Source: Planomonospora parontospora
Lineage (GTDB): Bacteria; Actinomycetota; Actinomycetes; Streptosporangiales; Streptosporangiaceae
Assembly (NCBI GenBank): GCA_014647935.1
Contig: BMQD01000018.1
Span: 92,396 to 156,395, forward strand
Reading direction: 5' to 3'
DNA length: 64,000 nucleotides
The notes beneath the pieces are model-generated. The model had not been told where the DNA came from, did not search any database, and saw only the letters and a program-made list of their open reading frames with translations. How positions within the stretch are numbered: the stretch's first letter is position 1; each line of letters begins with the position of its first letter. Of this stretch, positions 54,023-63,763 are shown in pieces. Both the position numbers and the translations under genes were made by a program.

Positions 54023-56023
54023 GGCGACCTCCACCAGGTTGTCGTGGTAGGTCGCGCCCCGGCCCAGGTCGGCGTCGTGCTCGCCCACCACGGCGTTGAC
54101 CGTCGAGCCGCCCGGGCTGAGCTTGCGCCAGTGCCCCTTGGTGGACGCCACCACGCCGGGCCGTACCGTCTCGGTGACCTCCACCTCGGCCTCGAACGCG
54201 CCGTCGTCGTTGAAGACGCGGGCCCGCTGACCGGAGGCCAGGCCCCGCGCCGCCGCGTCGGCCGGGTTCACCAGGACCCGGGGGCCCTTCGAGCGCCGCC
54301 GCAGCTCGGGGTTGTTGCCGAAGGTCGTGTTCAGGAAGGTGTGGGACGCCGGGGTGACCAGGACCAGCGGATACGTCTCCCGCGCCGCAGCGGCCGTGAC
54401 CGTGCGCGGGGGCACGTAGGCGGGCCCGGAGGGGAAGCGCAGCCGCCCCGAGGGCGTCGGGAACCCGTCGGCGAAGGGCAGGAACGGCCGCGGCACGCTC
54501 AGCCGGACCCAGCCCTCCTTCCGGAGCCGGTCCACCGTGATCCCGTCCAGGGACGGGTGGCCGGAGGAGAGCAGCTGCTCGGCCAGCTCCAGGTCGGAGT
54601 CGAACAGCGACGGCTCGGTCAGGCCCATGTGCCGGGCCAGGCGGCGGAACGTCTCGGTGGTGGACAGGCACTCGCCCGGCGGGGGGACGGCCGGTTCGTT
54701 CCACAGCAGGTACATGTGGCCGTAGCCGGCGTGCAGGTCCAGGTGCTCGGTCTGCATCGTCGCCGGGAGCACGAGGTCGGCGTAGTCGACGGTGTCGGTC
54801 GCGAACTGCTCCATCACGACCGTGAACAGGTCCTCGCGCAGCAGCCGCTCGCGGATGCGGTTCTGGTCGGGGGAGGAGCCCACCGGATTGGCGCCGTAGA
54901 CCCACAGGCACTTCACCGACTCGTCCAGCTCGCTCGCGAGCCGGGTCATGGTGAGCGTGCGGACCGGCCGGGCCAGCAGGTCGTCGCGGTGGTCGATGTC
55001 CAGGTGGATGTGGCCGCTGGTGGAGTAGGCGATCCCGCCGCCGGGCCGGCGCCAGTCGCCGGTCACCGCGGGGATCGCGGCGAGCGCCCGCAGCGCCGCC
55101 CCGCCGCCCGCGTGCCGCTGGATCCCCATCGTGGCGCGGATGCCGGTGGGGCGGGTGCGGGCCAGGCGCAGGCCCAGGGCCCGGACGTCCTCCTCGGGCA
55201 GTCCGGTGATCTCCGCCACCCGCTCCGGGGGGTGGCGGAGGATCTCCTCGCGGAACGCCTCCCAGCCCTCGGTGTGCCGCTCCAGGTAGTCGCGGTCCTC
55301 CGCGCCCTCGGCCAGCACGACGTGGAGCAGGCCGAGCGCCAGGGCCGCGTCGGTGCCCGGCCGGATGGGCAGGTGCTCGTCGGCCTGCTCGGCGGTGCGG
55401 GTCCGGATCGGGTCGACCGCCACCACGTGGGCCCCGGCCGCCCGGGCGTCCTGGACGAACTTCCACAGGTGGTGCCCGCTGGTGAGCGTGTTGGTGCCCC
55501 AGAGCAGGATCAGCCTCGACGACGCGAAGTCCTCGGGGTCCATGCCGCCGGGAGTGCCGTTGATCTCCGTCAGGCCCGCGTTGCCCGCCGCCGAGCAGAT
55601 GTTCAGATGATGCCTGGAGGCACCCAGCACGTTCCAGAACCGGCGGCCCGCCACGCCCTCGCAGCCCTGGAGGTAGCCGAGGCTCCCGGTGCCGTTGTAG
55701 GGCCAGATCGCCTCGCCGCCGTGCTCGTCGACGATCGCGCGCAGCCGTACGGAGATCTCCTCCAGGGCCTCGTCCCAGGTGATCCGCTCGAACTCGCCCG
55801 AACCCTTGGGCCCGACGCGCCGCATCGGGTGCAGGAGGCGGTCGGCGGCCCGGGTCTGCTCCAGATAGCGGTTGACCTTCACGCACAGCGCACCGCGCGT
55901 GTAGGGGTGGTCCGGGTTGCCGCGCATCTTGACGGCCTCGCCGCCGGAGACGGTCACCACCCACGAGCACGTGTCCGGGCAGTCCAGCGGACACGCCCCC
56001 AGGACCTGCAGTTCGTCCGACAT
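54014..56023 (-). CDS. molybdopterin oxidoreductase (DMSO-reductase family)
   Basis: 669 residues. An N-terminal [4Fe-4S] site is formed by C11, C15, C19 and C47 (CPLDCPDTC ... GALCVKVN). Central domains bind bis-MGD, and the C-terminal molydopterin-dinucleotide domain includes LVTPASHTFLNTTFGNNPEL. No Tat signal is present, so it acts in the cytoplasm. The Mo ligand is unclear (NICSAAGNAG region). No electron-transfer or cofactor gene is adjacent. Substrate is unknown. The ATG at 56023 is the family start; the open frame upstream is not coding. Confidence 0.93.
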   Translation of the reverse strand: MSDELQVLGACPLDCPDTCSWVVTVSGGEAVKMRGNPDHPYTRGALCVKVNRYLEQTRAADRLLHPMRRVGPKGSGEFERITWDEALEEISVRLRAIVDEHGGEAIWPYNGTGSLGYLQGCEGVAGRRFWNVLGASRHHLNICSAAGNAGLTEINGTPGGMDPEDFASSRLILLWGTNTLTSGHHLWKFVQDARAAGAHVVAVDPIRTRTAEQADEHLPIRPGTDAALALGLLHVVLAEGAEDRDYLERHTEGWEAFREEILRHPPERVAEITGLPEEDVRALGLRLARTRPTGIRATMGIQRHAGGGAALRALAAIPAVTGDWRRPGGGIAYSTSGHIHLDIDHRDDLLARPVRTLTMTRLASELDESVKCLWVYGANPVGSSPDQNRIRERLLREDLFTVVMEQFATDTVDYADLVLPATMQTEHLDLHAGYGHMYLLWNEPAVPPPGECLSTTETFRRLARHMGLTEPSLFDSDLELAEQLLSSGHPSLDGITVDRLRKEGWVRLSVPRPFLPFADGFPTPSGRLRFPSGPAYVPPRTVTAAAARETYPLVLVTPASHTFLNTTFGNNPELRRRSKGPRVLVNPADAAARGLASGQRARVFNDDGAFEAEVEVTETVRPGVVASTKGHWRKLSPGGSTVNAVVGEHDADLGRGATYHDNLVEVAPA

Positions 56024-56061
56024 GGGCCCGACTGTAGCCGCGCGGCCGCGGAGAAGGGAAA

Positions 56062-56089
56062 GGGGTACGGCCCGCCCCGGCCGTACCCC
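56062..56089 (-). terminator. terminator after M28 peptidase gene
   Basis: An 11-bp perfect stem (GGGGTACGGCC / GGCCGTACCCC) with a 6-nt loop lies 18 bp beyond the peptidase stop. Its core GGGGTACGG is the same as in the purL terminator at 35068-35103. Confidence 0.75.
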
Positions 56090-56106
56090 CGTCCTCCGGC
56101 CGCCCG

Positions 56107-57684
56107 CTACGAGGGCACGCCGGCGTGGTCGTGGTCGTGACCGAGACCGCCCCCGCCGGAGGCCGCCCGGCCGGAGCCGCCGGCGGCCGCCCGCCCGGAC
56201 CGGGTGGAACCGCCGGGCAGGACCGGGCTGTAGGCGTAGGTGAACGCCGCGGTGGCGATCGCGCCGCTGTTCACCCGCAGGGCCTTGTCGCTGATGTTGG
56301 CGATGGTGTCGCAGGCCTCGTGGTAGCACTTGTCGTAGGCCACCCCGGCCCGGCCGCCGAACTTCGCGGCCTCCGCCGCGGTCTTGACGCCCTCCGCGCC
56401 GGTGAACAGCCCGCCCGCCGGGATGCCCGCCGCGATGAAGGGGCCGTAGTCCGAGCGGCCGGTGAAGTCGGTCCCGGTGTACGGCTGGCGGGCGGTCCTG
56501 AAGTACGACTCGAAGAGCTTCTCGATCTTGTCCGAGCCCGCCGGACCGGCAGGGGACCCGGTGCGGTCCGAATCGTCGCCGTCGTAGATGCCGAAGACGT
56601 GGTTCGGGGACGCGATCATGTCGAAGTTCAGGTAGAGCCTGATCCCGGCCTTCTCCGCGGCGGACAGTCCCGCCACGTAGTGCTTGGAGCCGAGCAGGCC
56701 CAGCTCCTCGGCGCCCCAGAAGGCGAAGCGCAGCCTGTTCCTCGTCTGCAGGCCCCCGGCCTGGATCGCGGTCTCCAGCACGCCCGCGCTGCCCGAGCCG
56801 TTGTCGTTGATGCCGGGGCCCTCCGGGACGCTGTCCAGGTGCGCGCCGAGCATGGCGACCCTGTCCGGGTCGCCCCAGCGGCTCTCGGCCAGCACGTTGT
56901 GCGTCCTGCGCTTCGGGTCGCCCTCGGTGTGCGTGGTGAGGGTCACCGCCGTCCCGGGGGCGGACAGCTCCTTGCCCACCGCGAACGTGGTCCCGACGAC
57001 CGGGATGTTCACGGTCGTCCCGTCGAGGGCGCCGCCGATCAGTCCCCGGCGATCCGCCCGGCCCTCCCCGGCCTGCCCCTCGTTGAAGATGATCACGCCC
57101 CGGGCCCCGGCGGCCTGCGCGTTCTCCGCCTTGACCTGGAAGGTGCAGGTGCCGCGCTGCAGGAGCGCGATGTCACCCGGGGTGAAGCCGGCGAAATCGG
57201 CCGCCTCGCAGCCGGAGGTGGAGCCGTTGGCGGTCGCGGGCGGCGGCAGCTTCACGTCCACGGCCCGGACCGCGGCGGTGACGCTGCCCGACCCGGAGTA
57301 CGTCATGACCCGGAAGTGGGTCATGCGGGTGTAGGCCTTGGCCGAGGGGGCGACCCGGCGCATCGTGGTCTCGGTGATCTCGCGGAAGAAGGGGAACTCG
57401 AACTCCTGCAGGGTGACGCGGTAACCGGCCTCGCGCAGCCGGTCGGCCACGTAGCCGGCCGACGCGTCGTAGCCGGGGGTGCCCGCCGCGCGGGTGCCGC
57501 CGTGCGCGGCGGCGATCTCCTGGAACGCCTGCAGGTGCCGTTTGACGGCGGGGGCCTTGACCGCCTGGCTGAGCGTCCGGGGATCCGGGGCGGCGCCGGC
57601 CGGGGCGGCGGAGACGACGGGCAGGACCACGGCCGAAACCGCGGTGACGGCGGCCAGCAGGCCCCTGTGCGCGCGCGTGCGCAT
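56107..57684 (-). CDS. secreted M28-family aminopeptidase with PA domain
   Basis: 525 residues. A Sec signal peptide (1-~32, LLAAVTAVSAVVLPVVSAAPAGA) is followed by a protease-associated domain (~130-240, including DIALLQRGTCTFQVKAENAQ) inserted in an M28 zinc-peptidase fold. Zinc and catalytic residues are in GAHLDSV, NDNGSG, GAEELGLLG, YLNFDMIAS and YHEACDT. It removes N-terminal residues from peptides outside the cell. The C-terminal tail is Gly/Ser-rich and ends in GHDHDHAG, a possible metal-binding run. The ATG follows GAGGAGGAG. Confidence 0.95.
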   Translation of the reverse strand: MRTRAHRGLLAAVTAVSAVVLPVVSAAPAGAAPDPRTLSQAVKAPAVKRHLQAFQEIAAAHGGTRAAGTPGYDASAGYVADRLREAGYRVTLQEFEFPFFREITETTMRRVAPSAKAYTRMTHFRVMTYSGSGSVTAAVRAVDVKLPPPATANGSTSGCEAADFAGFTPGDIALLQRGTCTFQVKAENAQAAGARGVIIFNEGQAGEGRADRRGLIGGALDGTTVNIPVVGTTFAVGKELSAPGTAVTLTTHTEGDPKRRTHNVLAESRWGDPDRVAMLGAHLDSVPEGPGINDNGSGSAGVLETAIQAGGLQTRNRLRFAFWGAEELGLLGSKHYVAGLSAAEKAGIRLYLNFDMIASPNHVFGIYDGDDSDRTGSPAGPAGSDKIEKLFESYFRTARQPYTGTDFTGRSDYGPFIAAGIPAGGLFTGAEGVKTAAEAAKFGGRAGVAYDKCYHEACDTIANISDKALRVNSGAIATAAFTYAYSPVLPGGSTRSGRAAAGGSGRAASGGGGLGHDHDHAGVPS

Positions 57685-58057
57685 GCGGAACTCCTCCTCT
57701 GAACCAGTGGAGCGGGAAATCCCCGCGATCGCGATCAGGCGGAACACGTCCGGACAAATAGAACCTGATAAGCATTTCTCGACATTTGTTACCGAGTAGA
57801 GTCAGATGGAGGGCGACGCCGCAGGTGGCGGGGTGGATGACAGGGCATGACCCGAGCTTTCCAGGTCGCTCCCGCCCCGTACCGGCGATCGCGCGAACCG
57901 GAGGGTCAATTCTCCGTCTCGGACGGGCGGCCGATCCCCGCGGGAACCGTTCCGGACGGAAGTGTGGGGCGGTGAGGTGGGCACGGCCGCGCCTGTGGAG
58001 ACTGGAAGGAAAGATCGGTGACGCAGATCCAGTACGAAACAGGCAGAATCGCAGGCG

Positions 58058-60478
58058 GTGAGAAATATCAAGGAACGCGGGGAGAGGACTTCCGCCGCCG
58101 GCGCGCCGCCGGGCGGCGACCCCGCCGTGCTCGTCGTCGAGCCGCTGCTGCCCCAGCGCATCCGCCGCCCCTCCGACGCGCTGCGCTTCCTGGCCACCCT
58201 GCTGGCGCTGGCGGCCGTGATCCTCCTCGCGCTGGTCGCCAAGAAGACGCTCAACGGCCTGGAGGCCGACGTCACCGAGGGCACCAGGCGCGTGCCGTTC
58301 CTGCTGAGCGGCCTGGTCGGCGTGCTGGGCGGCGGCGCCATGCTCGCCATCCCGGCCGCCTACGCGATCGAGCGGGTGATCCACCGCGACGGCCTGCGCG
58401 TCGCCGAGGGCCTGTTCGCGGCGATCGCCGGCATGGTCCTCTCGTTCGTCCTCGGCGAGTGGATCATCGCCGCCGGCGCCGAGGACCTGCGCCTGCTGCT
58501 CACCGGCGGCCGCGCCGGGGTCGAGCCGCTCAACACCCTGCTGACCTCGGTCATCGCCTACACCACCGCGGTGCGCATCTCCAACCGCCCCACCTGGCGC
58601 GCCGCGCTGTGGACGGCGGTCGTGGTGAACGCGATCGCGCTGTTCGCCGGACTGGCCGCCACCGTGCTCGGCATCGTCGTCTCCATCCTGGTCGGCCTCG
58701 CCGTCGGCTACGCCACGCTGTACGGCGTGGGCAGCCCCAACACCCGCCCGCCCGGCAGCGCGATCGTCGCCGCCGTCCGCAAGCTCGGCTTCCACCCGGT
58801 CAAGGCCCGCAGGCTCGACGACGACCACCAGAGCAGCCGCCGGTACGCCGTCGGGCTGCGGGACGGCAGCCGCCTCGACGTCACCGTCCTCGACCGCGAC
58901 CGCCAGGTCGCCGGTCTGCTCTACCGCCTCTGGCGGCGCATCCGCCTCAGCTCCGAGACCCGCCGCAAGGCCATCCGCTCACTCCGCGCCGAACTGGAGC
59001 GCGAGGCCCTGATGGCGTACGCCGCGCACGCCGCTGGGGCCAGCACCCCCCGGCTCGTCGGCACCAGCGAGATCGGCTCGGAGGCCGCGCTGCTCGTCTA
59101 CGAGCACACTCCGACCCGCGCGCTGGAGGACATCCCCGACGAGGAGATCGACGACGACCTGCTCGCCCAGATCTGGGAGCAGGTCCTCCTCCTGCAGGTC
59201 CAGCGGCTCGCCCACCGGCGGCTGACCGGTGACAGCATCCACGTCGACGACGAGGGCCGGGTCGTCCTGATGGACGCCCGCAGCGGCGAGATCGCCGCCG
59301 GAGACCTGCTGCTCAGCCTGGACATCGCCCAGCTGCTCACCTACCTCAGCCTCCGGGTCGGAGCCGAGCGCGCGGTCCGCGCCGCCGCGACCGTGGCGGG
59401 GCCGCACACGCTGGCCGCGGCGCTCCCGCTGCTCCAGCGGATCGCGCTCACCCGCGAGACCAGGGTGGCGCTGAGCAAGGACAAGGAGCTGCTGCCCGCG
59501 ATCCGGGAACGGATCGTCGAGCTGGAGCCCAGGGCCGAGGCCGAGACGATCCGCCTGGAGCGGTTCCGCCCGAAGACCCTCTTCACGATCGTCGCCAGCG
59601 CCCTCGCCGCGTACCTCGTCGTCTCCTACCTGGCCGAGACCAACCTGAACATGCTCACCTCCGCCAAGTGGGGGTGGACCGGGGTGGCCTTCGCCGCCGC
59701 GATGCTGAGCTACGTCGCCGCCGCCCTGATGCTGAGGGGCTTCGTGCCCGAGAGGCTCCCGCTCGGCCGGACCGTGCTGGCGCAGTTCGCCGGGTCGTTC
59801 GTGAAGCTGGTCGCCCCGGCCGCGGTGAGCGGTGTCGCCGTCAACACCCGCTACCTGCAGCGACGGGGCATCCCGCCGGGCCAGGCGGTGGCCAGCGTCG
59901 GCGCGTCCCAGCTCGTCGGCCTCGCCTTCCACATCGCGCTGCTGCTGCTGTTCGCCTACATCACCGGCTCGGCCACGGCCGCGTCCTTCACCCCGTCGCG
60001 GACCCTGGTCTTCGTGCTGCTGGCGGTGGCGGTGCTGGTGCTCTTCCTGATGGGCGTGCCGCGCCTGCGCCGCATGGTGACCTCGCGGGTCCGCTCGCTG
60101 TTCTCCGGGGTCGTCCCGCGCCTGCTGGACGTGCTCCAGTCCCCCCGGAAGATCGCCGAGGGCTTCGCCGGCACCCTGCTGCTGACGGTCTTCTTCGTCG
60201 TCTGCCTGGACGCCTGCGTGCGCGCCTTCGACGACCCCCTCCCCTTCGCCGCCGTCGCGGTGGTCTTCCTGGCCGGCAACGCCATCGGCTCGGCCGCCCC
60301 CACCCCCGGCGGCCTCGGCGCGGTGGAGGCCGCCCTCGCGACCGGCCTCACCATCGCCGGTCTCGACCGAGAGGTCGCCATCTCCGCCGTGCTGCTGTTC
60401 CGGTTGCTCACCTTCTGGTTCCCGGTCCTGCCCGGCTGGGCCTCGTTCGCCTACCTGCAGCGGAACGAGGCCCTGTAG
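58058..60478 (+). CDS. LPG-synthase-like (UPF0104) membrane protein with kinase-like middle domain
   Basis: 806 residues in three parts. About seven N-terminal membrane helices reach residue ~235. A soluble region (~245-490) has aminoglycoside-kinase-like features (LLVYEHTPTRALEDIP, HRRLTGDSIHVDDEGRVVLMDARSGE). The C-terminal lysylphosphatidylglycerol-synthase transmembrane domain (~505-806) includes APAAVSGVAVNTRYLQRRGI and SAAPTPGGLGAVEAA. No tRNA-dependent aminoacyl-transfer domain is present, so it is not a full MprF. Such fusions are known in actinobacteria; their lipid or glycan substrate is unknown. The GTG at 58058 follows AGGCG. Confidence 0.88.
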   Translation: MRNIKERGERTSAAGAPPGGDPAVLVVEPLLPQRIRRPSDALRFLATLLALAAVILLALVAKKTLNGLEADVTEGTRRVPFLLSGLVGVLGGGAMLAIPAAYAIERVIHRDGLRVAEGLFAAIAGMVLSFVLGEWIIAAGAEDLRLLLTGGRAGVEPLNTLLTSVIAYTTAVRISNRPTWRAALWTAVVVNAIALFAGLAATVLGIVVSILVGLAVGYATLYGVGSPNTRPPGSAIVAAVRKLGFHPVKARRLDDDHQSSRRYAVGLRDGSRLDVTVLDRDRQVAGLLYRLWRRIRLSSETRRKAIRSLRAELEREALMAYAAHAAGASTPRLVGTSEIGSEAALLVYEHTPTRALEDIPDEEIDDDLLAQIWEQVLLLQVQRLAHRRLTGDSIHVDDEGRVVLMDARSGEIAAGDLLLSLDIAQLLTYLSLRVGAERAVRAAATVAGPHTLAAALPLLQRIALTRETRVALSKDKELLPAIRERIVELEPRAEAETIRLERFRPKTLFTIVASALAAYLVVSYLAETNLNMLTSAKWGWTGVAFAAAMLSYVAAALMLRGFVPERLPLGRTVLAQFAGSFVKLVAPAAVSGVAVNTRYLQRRGIPPGQAVASVGASQLVGLAFHIALLLLFAYITGSATAASFTPSRTLVFVLLAVAVLVLFLMGVPRLRRMVTSRVRSLFSGVVPRLLDVLQSPRKIAEGFAGTLLLTVFFVVCLDACVRAFDDPLPFAAVAVVFLAGNAIGSAAPTPGGLGAVEAALATGLTIAGLDREVAISAVLLFRLLTFWFPVLPGWASFAYLQRNEAL

Positions 60479-60509
60479 CCGGGCCGGATCCGGTGTCCCG
60501 CACGTACGG

Positions 60510-61535
60510 TTAGCCGGCCCCGAGGTCGACGCCGGCCTCGGCCGCGTCCTCGTCGATGGCCGCCAGCTCCTCCGGGGTGAAGGAGAGGTTCCGCACCGCC
60601 CCGAGGCTGTCCTCCAGCTGCCGCACGCTGCTCGCGCCGATCAGCACCGAGGTCACCCGCCGGTCCCGCAGCGCCCAGGCCAGCGCCATCTGCGCGAGCG
60701 ACTGGCCGCGCGCCGAGGCGATCTCGTTGAGCCTGCGCACGCGCCGCATGGTCCGCTCGGTGAGCATCTCCGGTTTGAGGAAGTGCCCCAGCGAGGCCCG
60801 CGACCCCTCCGGGATGCCGCCGAGGTAGCGGTCGGTCAGCATGCCCTGCGCCAGCGGCGAGAACGCGATGCAGCCCGCCCCCTCCGCCTCCAGCACGTCC
60901 AGCAGGCCGCCCTCGATCCACCGGTTGAGCATCGAGTACGACGGCTGGTGGATCAGCAGCGGCGTGCCCATCTCGCGCAGGATCCGCGCCGCCTCGGCGG
61001 TCTGCTCCGGCGAGTACGACGAGATCCCGGCGTACAGCGCCCGCCCGGACCGGACCGCGTGGTCCAGCGCGCCCATCGTCTCCTCCAGCGGCGTGTCCGG
61101 GTCGGGCCGGTGGCTGTAGAAGATGTCGACGTACTCCAGGCCCATCCGCTTGAGCGACTGGTCCAGGCTGGCCAGCAGGTACTTGCGCGACCCCCACTCG
61201 CCGTACGGCCCCGGCCACATGTCGTAGCCCGCCTTGGTGGAGACGACCAGCTCGTCGCGGTAGCGGGCGAAGTCCTCCCGCAGGTGCCGCCCGAAGTTCG
61301 CCTCCGCCGAGCCGTACGGCGGGCCGTAGTTGTTGGCCAGGTCGAAGTGGGTCACCCCGAGGTCGAAGGCCCGGCGCAGGATGGCCCGCTGCACCTCGAA
61401 CGGCTTGTCGTCGCCGAAGTTGTGCCAGAGCCCCAGCGAGACCGCGGGCAGTCTGAGCCCGCTCCGGCCGACCCGGTTGTACGGCTGCCGCCCGTCGTAG
61501 CGGTCGTCGGCCGCCCTGTAGTCGCCGGGGGTCAC
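60510..61535 (-). CDS. aldo/keto reductase (YghZ/AKR14-like)
   Basis: 341 residues. The catalytic tetrad is visible: Asp and Tyr in FDLANNYGPPYGSAE, Lys in VVSTKAGYDM and His in FYSHRPDPD. The NADPH-binding end has LIGASSVRQLEDSLGA. The insert PPYGSAE with a full-length barrel fits the YghZ/beta-subunit-like group that reduces methylglyoxal or glyceraldehyde 3-phosphate. The GTG start overlaps the stop of the upstream peptidase gene (GTGA), so they are translationally coupled. Confidence 0.94.
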   Translation of the reverse strand: MTPGDYRAADDRYDGRQPYNRVGRSGLRLPAVSLGLWHNFGDDKPFEVQRAILRRAFDLGVTHFDLANNYGPPYGSAEANFGRHLREDFARYRDELVVSTKAGYDMWPGPYGEWGSRKYLLASLDQSLKRMGLEYVDIFYSHRPDPDTPLEETMGALDHAVRSGRALYAGISSYSPEQTAEAARILREMGTPLLIHQPSYSMLNRWIEGGLLDVLEAEGAGCIAFSPLAQGMLTDRYLGGIPEGSRASLGHFLKPEMLTERTMRRVRRLNEIASARGQSLAQMALAWALRDRRVTSVLIGASSVRQLEDSLGAVRNLSFTPEELAAIDEDAAEAGVDLGAG

Positions 61536-63592
61536 TGCGCCGCCTTCGCGGTGTCAAGGATCCAGGAGAGGGTGAAGGCCTCCTCGCGCCAGGAGTCGTA
61601 CCTGCCGCTCCGGCCGCCGTGCCCGGCGCCCATCTCCGTCTTGAGCAGGAACGGTCCGCCGCGCGCGGTGTCGCGGAGCCTCGCGATCCACTTGGCGGGC
61701 TCGTGGTAGAGCACCCGGGTGTCGTTGAGGCTGGTGATCGCCAGGATCGGCGGGTAGACCCGCCCGTCCACGTTCTCGTACGGCGTGTACGACTTCATGT
61801 AGGCGTACACGTCCGGGTCGTGCAGCGGGTCGCCCCATTCGTCCCACTCGATGACGGTGAGCGGGAGCGACGGGTCGAGGATCGTGTTCAGCGCGTCCAC
61901 GAACGGCACCTCGGCGACCACGCCGGCGAAGGACTCGGGCGCGAGGTTGGCGACGGCGCCCATCAGCAGCCCGCCCGCCGACCCGCCGCGCGCGATGACG
62001 CCGGAGGACCAGCCGGCGGCCTTGAGGTGCTCGGCGCAGGCGACGAAGTCGGTGAAGGTGTTCTTCTTCTGCTGGAACTTCCCGTCCTCGTACCACCGGC
62101 GGCCCATCTCGCCACCGCCCCTGATGTGCGCGATGGCGAAGACGAAGCCCCGGTCCAGCAGGCTGAGCCTGGCCACCGAGAACGACGGGTCGACCGAGAT
62201 CTCGTAGCTGCCGTAGCCGTACAGGACCGTGGGCGCCGGCCGCTCGGTGCCCTTGCGCACCGCGATGGAGATCGGCACGCGGGTGCCGTCCGGGGCGGTC
62301 GCCCACTCGCGGAACTGCTCGTAGTCGGCCGGGTCGTAACCGCCGAGCACGGGCTTGCGCTTCAGCAGGATCAGCTCCCGCGACGCCAGGTCGTAGTCGT
62401 AGACCGACGGCGGCGTGATCATGCTGGTGTAGCCGATGCGGAGCCGCCCGGTGACGAACTCGGGGTTCCCGGAGGGCGCCACGTCGTAGATCGGCTCCGG
62501 CAGGCCGATCTCGTACGGCTCGCCGTCCGCGGGCAGGATGCGGATGCCGGTGAGGCCGTCGCGGCGGAAGTGCACGACGGTGTGACCGGAGAAGGCGTCG
62601 ACGTCCAGCAGCCGGGTGTCCTCGCGGTGCGCGATCAGCGGCGTCCAGGTGCCGGGGTCGTCGAGCGGGGCCGTGGCCAGCTCGAAGTTCTCGGCGTTCT
62701 TGTTGTGCAGGACCAGGAAGCGGTCGCCGGCGTGGTCGAGGCCGTACTCGACGCCGGTCTCGCGGGGCCGCACGACGCGGAACTCGCCGGTCGGGCGGTC
62801 CGCCTCCAGGATGCGGATCTCGCTGGTGATCTTGCTTCCGGCGGAGAGGATCAGGTAGCGCTCGCTGCGGGTGAGGCCGACGCCGATCCAGAACCGCTCG
62901 TCCTCCTCCTCGTGGACGAGCACGTCGTCGGCGGCCGGGGTGCCGACGGTGTGCCGGTAGACCCGGTAGGGGCGCCAGGCCTCGTCGACCGTCGTGTAGA
63001 AGAACGTGGTCCCGTCGGCGGACCAGGCGCCGCCGTAGAAGATGCCGGGGATCTCGTCGGTGAGGGTCTGGCCGGTGACGAGGTTCTTCATCTTGAGGGT
63101 GAAGCGCTCGTCGCCGGTGAAGTTCACCGAGTAGGCCAGCAGGGTGCCGTCCGGGCTCACCGCACTGGTGCCGAGGGCGAAGAAGTCGCTCTCGCCGGCC
63201 AGCTCGTTGCCGTCGAGCATGACCTGCTCGCCGGGGAGCGGCTCACCGGCCTTGAGCTCCGGAGGGGTCTCCCCCGCGGCGGCGACCCGGCACTGGATGC
63301 CGTACTGCTTGCCCTCCTCGGTTCGGGAGTAGTACCACCAGTCGCCCTTGCGGGTGGGGACGGACAGGTCCGTCTCCAGGGTCCGGCCCTTGATCTCCTG
63401 GAAGATCGTCTCCTGGAGGGGTTTCAGGTGGGCGGTCATCTGCTGGGTGTAGGCGTTCTCGGCTTCGAGATAGGCGATCGTCTCGGGATCGTCCTTGACC
63501 GTCAGCCATGCGTAGTGGTCGATCACGGTGTCCCCGTGGTGCACGCGCTCGCTGGGGACCTTCTTCGCCGTAGGCGGCATCTCGCTGCTCAC
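61532..63592 (-). CDS. ptrB: oligopeptidase B (S9A prolyl-oligopeptidase family)
   Basis: 686 residues, the family norm. A beta-propeller (~70-410) limits access to the alpha/beta-hydrolase domain. The catalytic Ser is in RGGSAGGLL, Asp in TSLNDTRVLYHEP and His in GAGHGGRSGR. It cuts short peptides after basic residues in the cytoplasm. The start is GTG at 63592; an ATG at 63580 (MPPTAKK) is an alternative with no better ribosome site. It is co-transcribed with the aldo/keto reductase. Upstream is the gene-free rRNA-like promoter region. Confidence 0.94.
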   Translation of the reverse strand: MSSEMPPTAKKVPSERVHHGDTVIDHYAWLTVKDDPETIAYLEAENAYTQQMTAHLKPLQETIFQEIKGRTLETDLSVPTRKGDWWYYSRTEEGKQYGIQCRVAAAGETPPELKAGEPLPGEQVMLDGNELAGESDFFALGTSAVSPDGTLLAYSVNFTGDERFTLKMKNLVTGQTLTDEIPGIFYGGAWSADGTTFFYTTVDEAWRPYRVYRHTVGTPAADDVLVHEEEDERFWIGVGLTRSERYLILSAGSKITSEIRILEADRPTGEFRVVRPRETGVEYGLDHAGDRFLVLHNKNAENFELATAPLDDPGTWTPLIAHREDTRLLDVDAFSGHTVVHFRRDGLTGIRILPADGEPYEIGLPEPIYDVAPSGNPEFVTGRLRIGYTSMITPPSVYDYDLASRELILLKRKPVLGGYDPADYEQFREWATAPDGTRVPISIAVRKGTERPAPTVLYGYGSYEISVDPSFSVARLSLLDRGFVFAIAHIRGGGEMGRRWYEDGKFQQKKNTFTDFVACAEHLKAAGWSSGVIARGGSAGGLLMGAVANLAPESFAGVVAEVPFVDALNTILDPSLPLTVIEWDEWGDPLHDPDVYAYMKSYTPYENVDGRVYPPILAITSLNDTRVLYHEPAKWIARLRDTARGGPFLLKTEMGAGHGGRSGRYDSWREEAFTLSWILDTAKAAQ

Positions 63593-63763
63593 CCCGTCGA
63601 GTCTATGGTTCCGGCGGCTTCGGACCCGATCAGGTAATCAGCGCGTCCTCCGGTGCGTTGTCATGCTCCGGCCGGGGTCGAATGCGTTCATCCGGCGCGT
63701 CCCGGACCCGGACCGCCCGGTTCGCGGTTCCGTCTCGAGCGGTCCCCGGGGACTGCTAATCTT

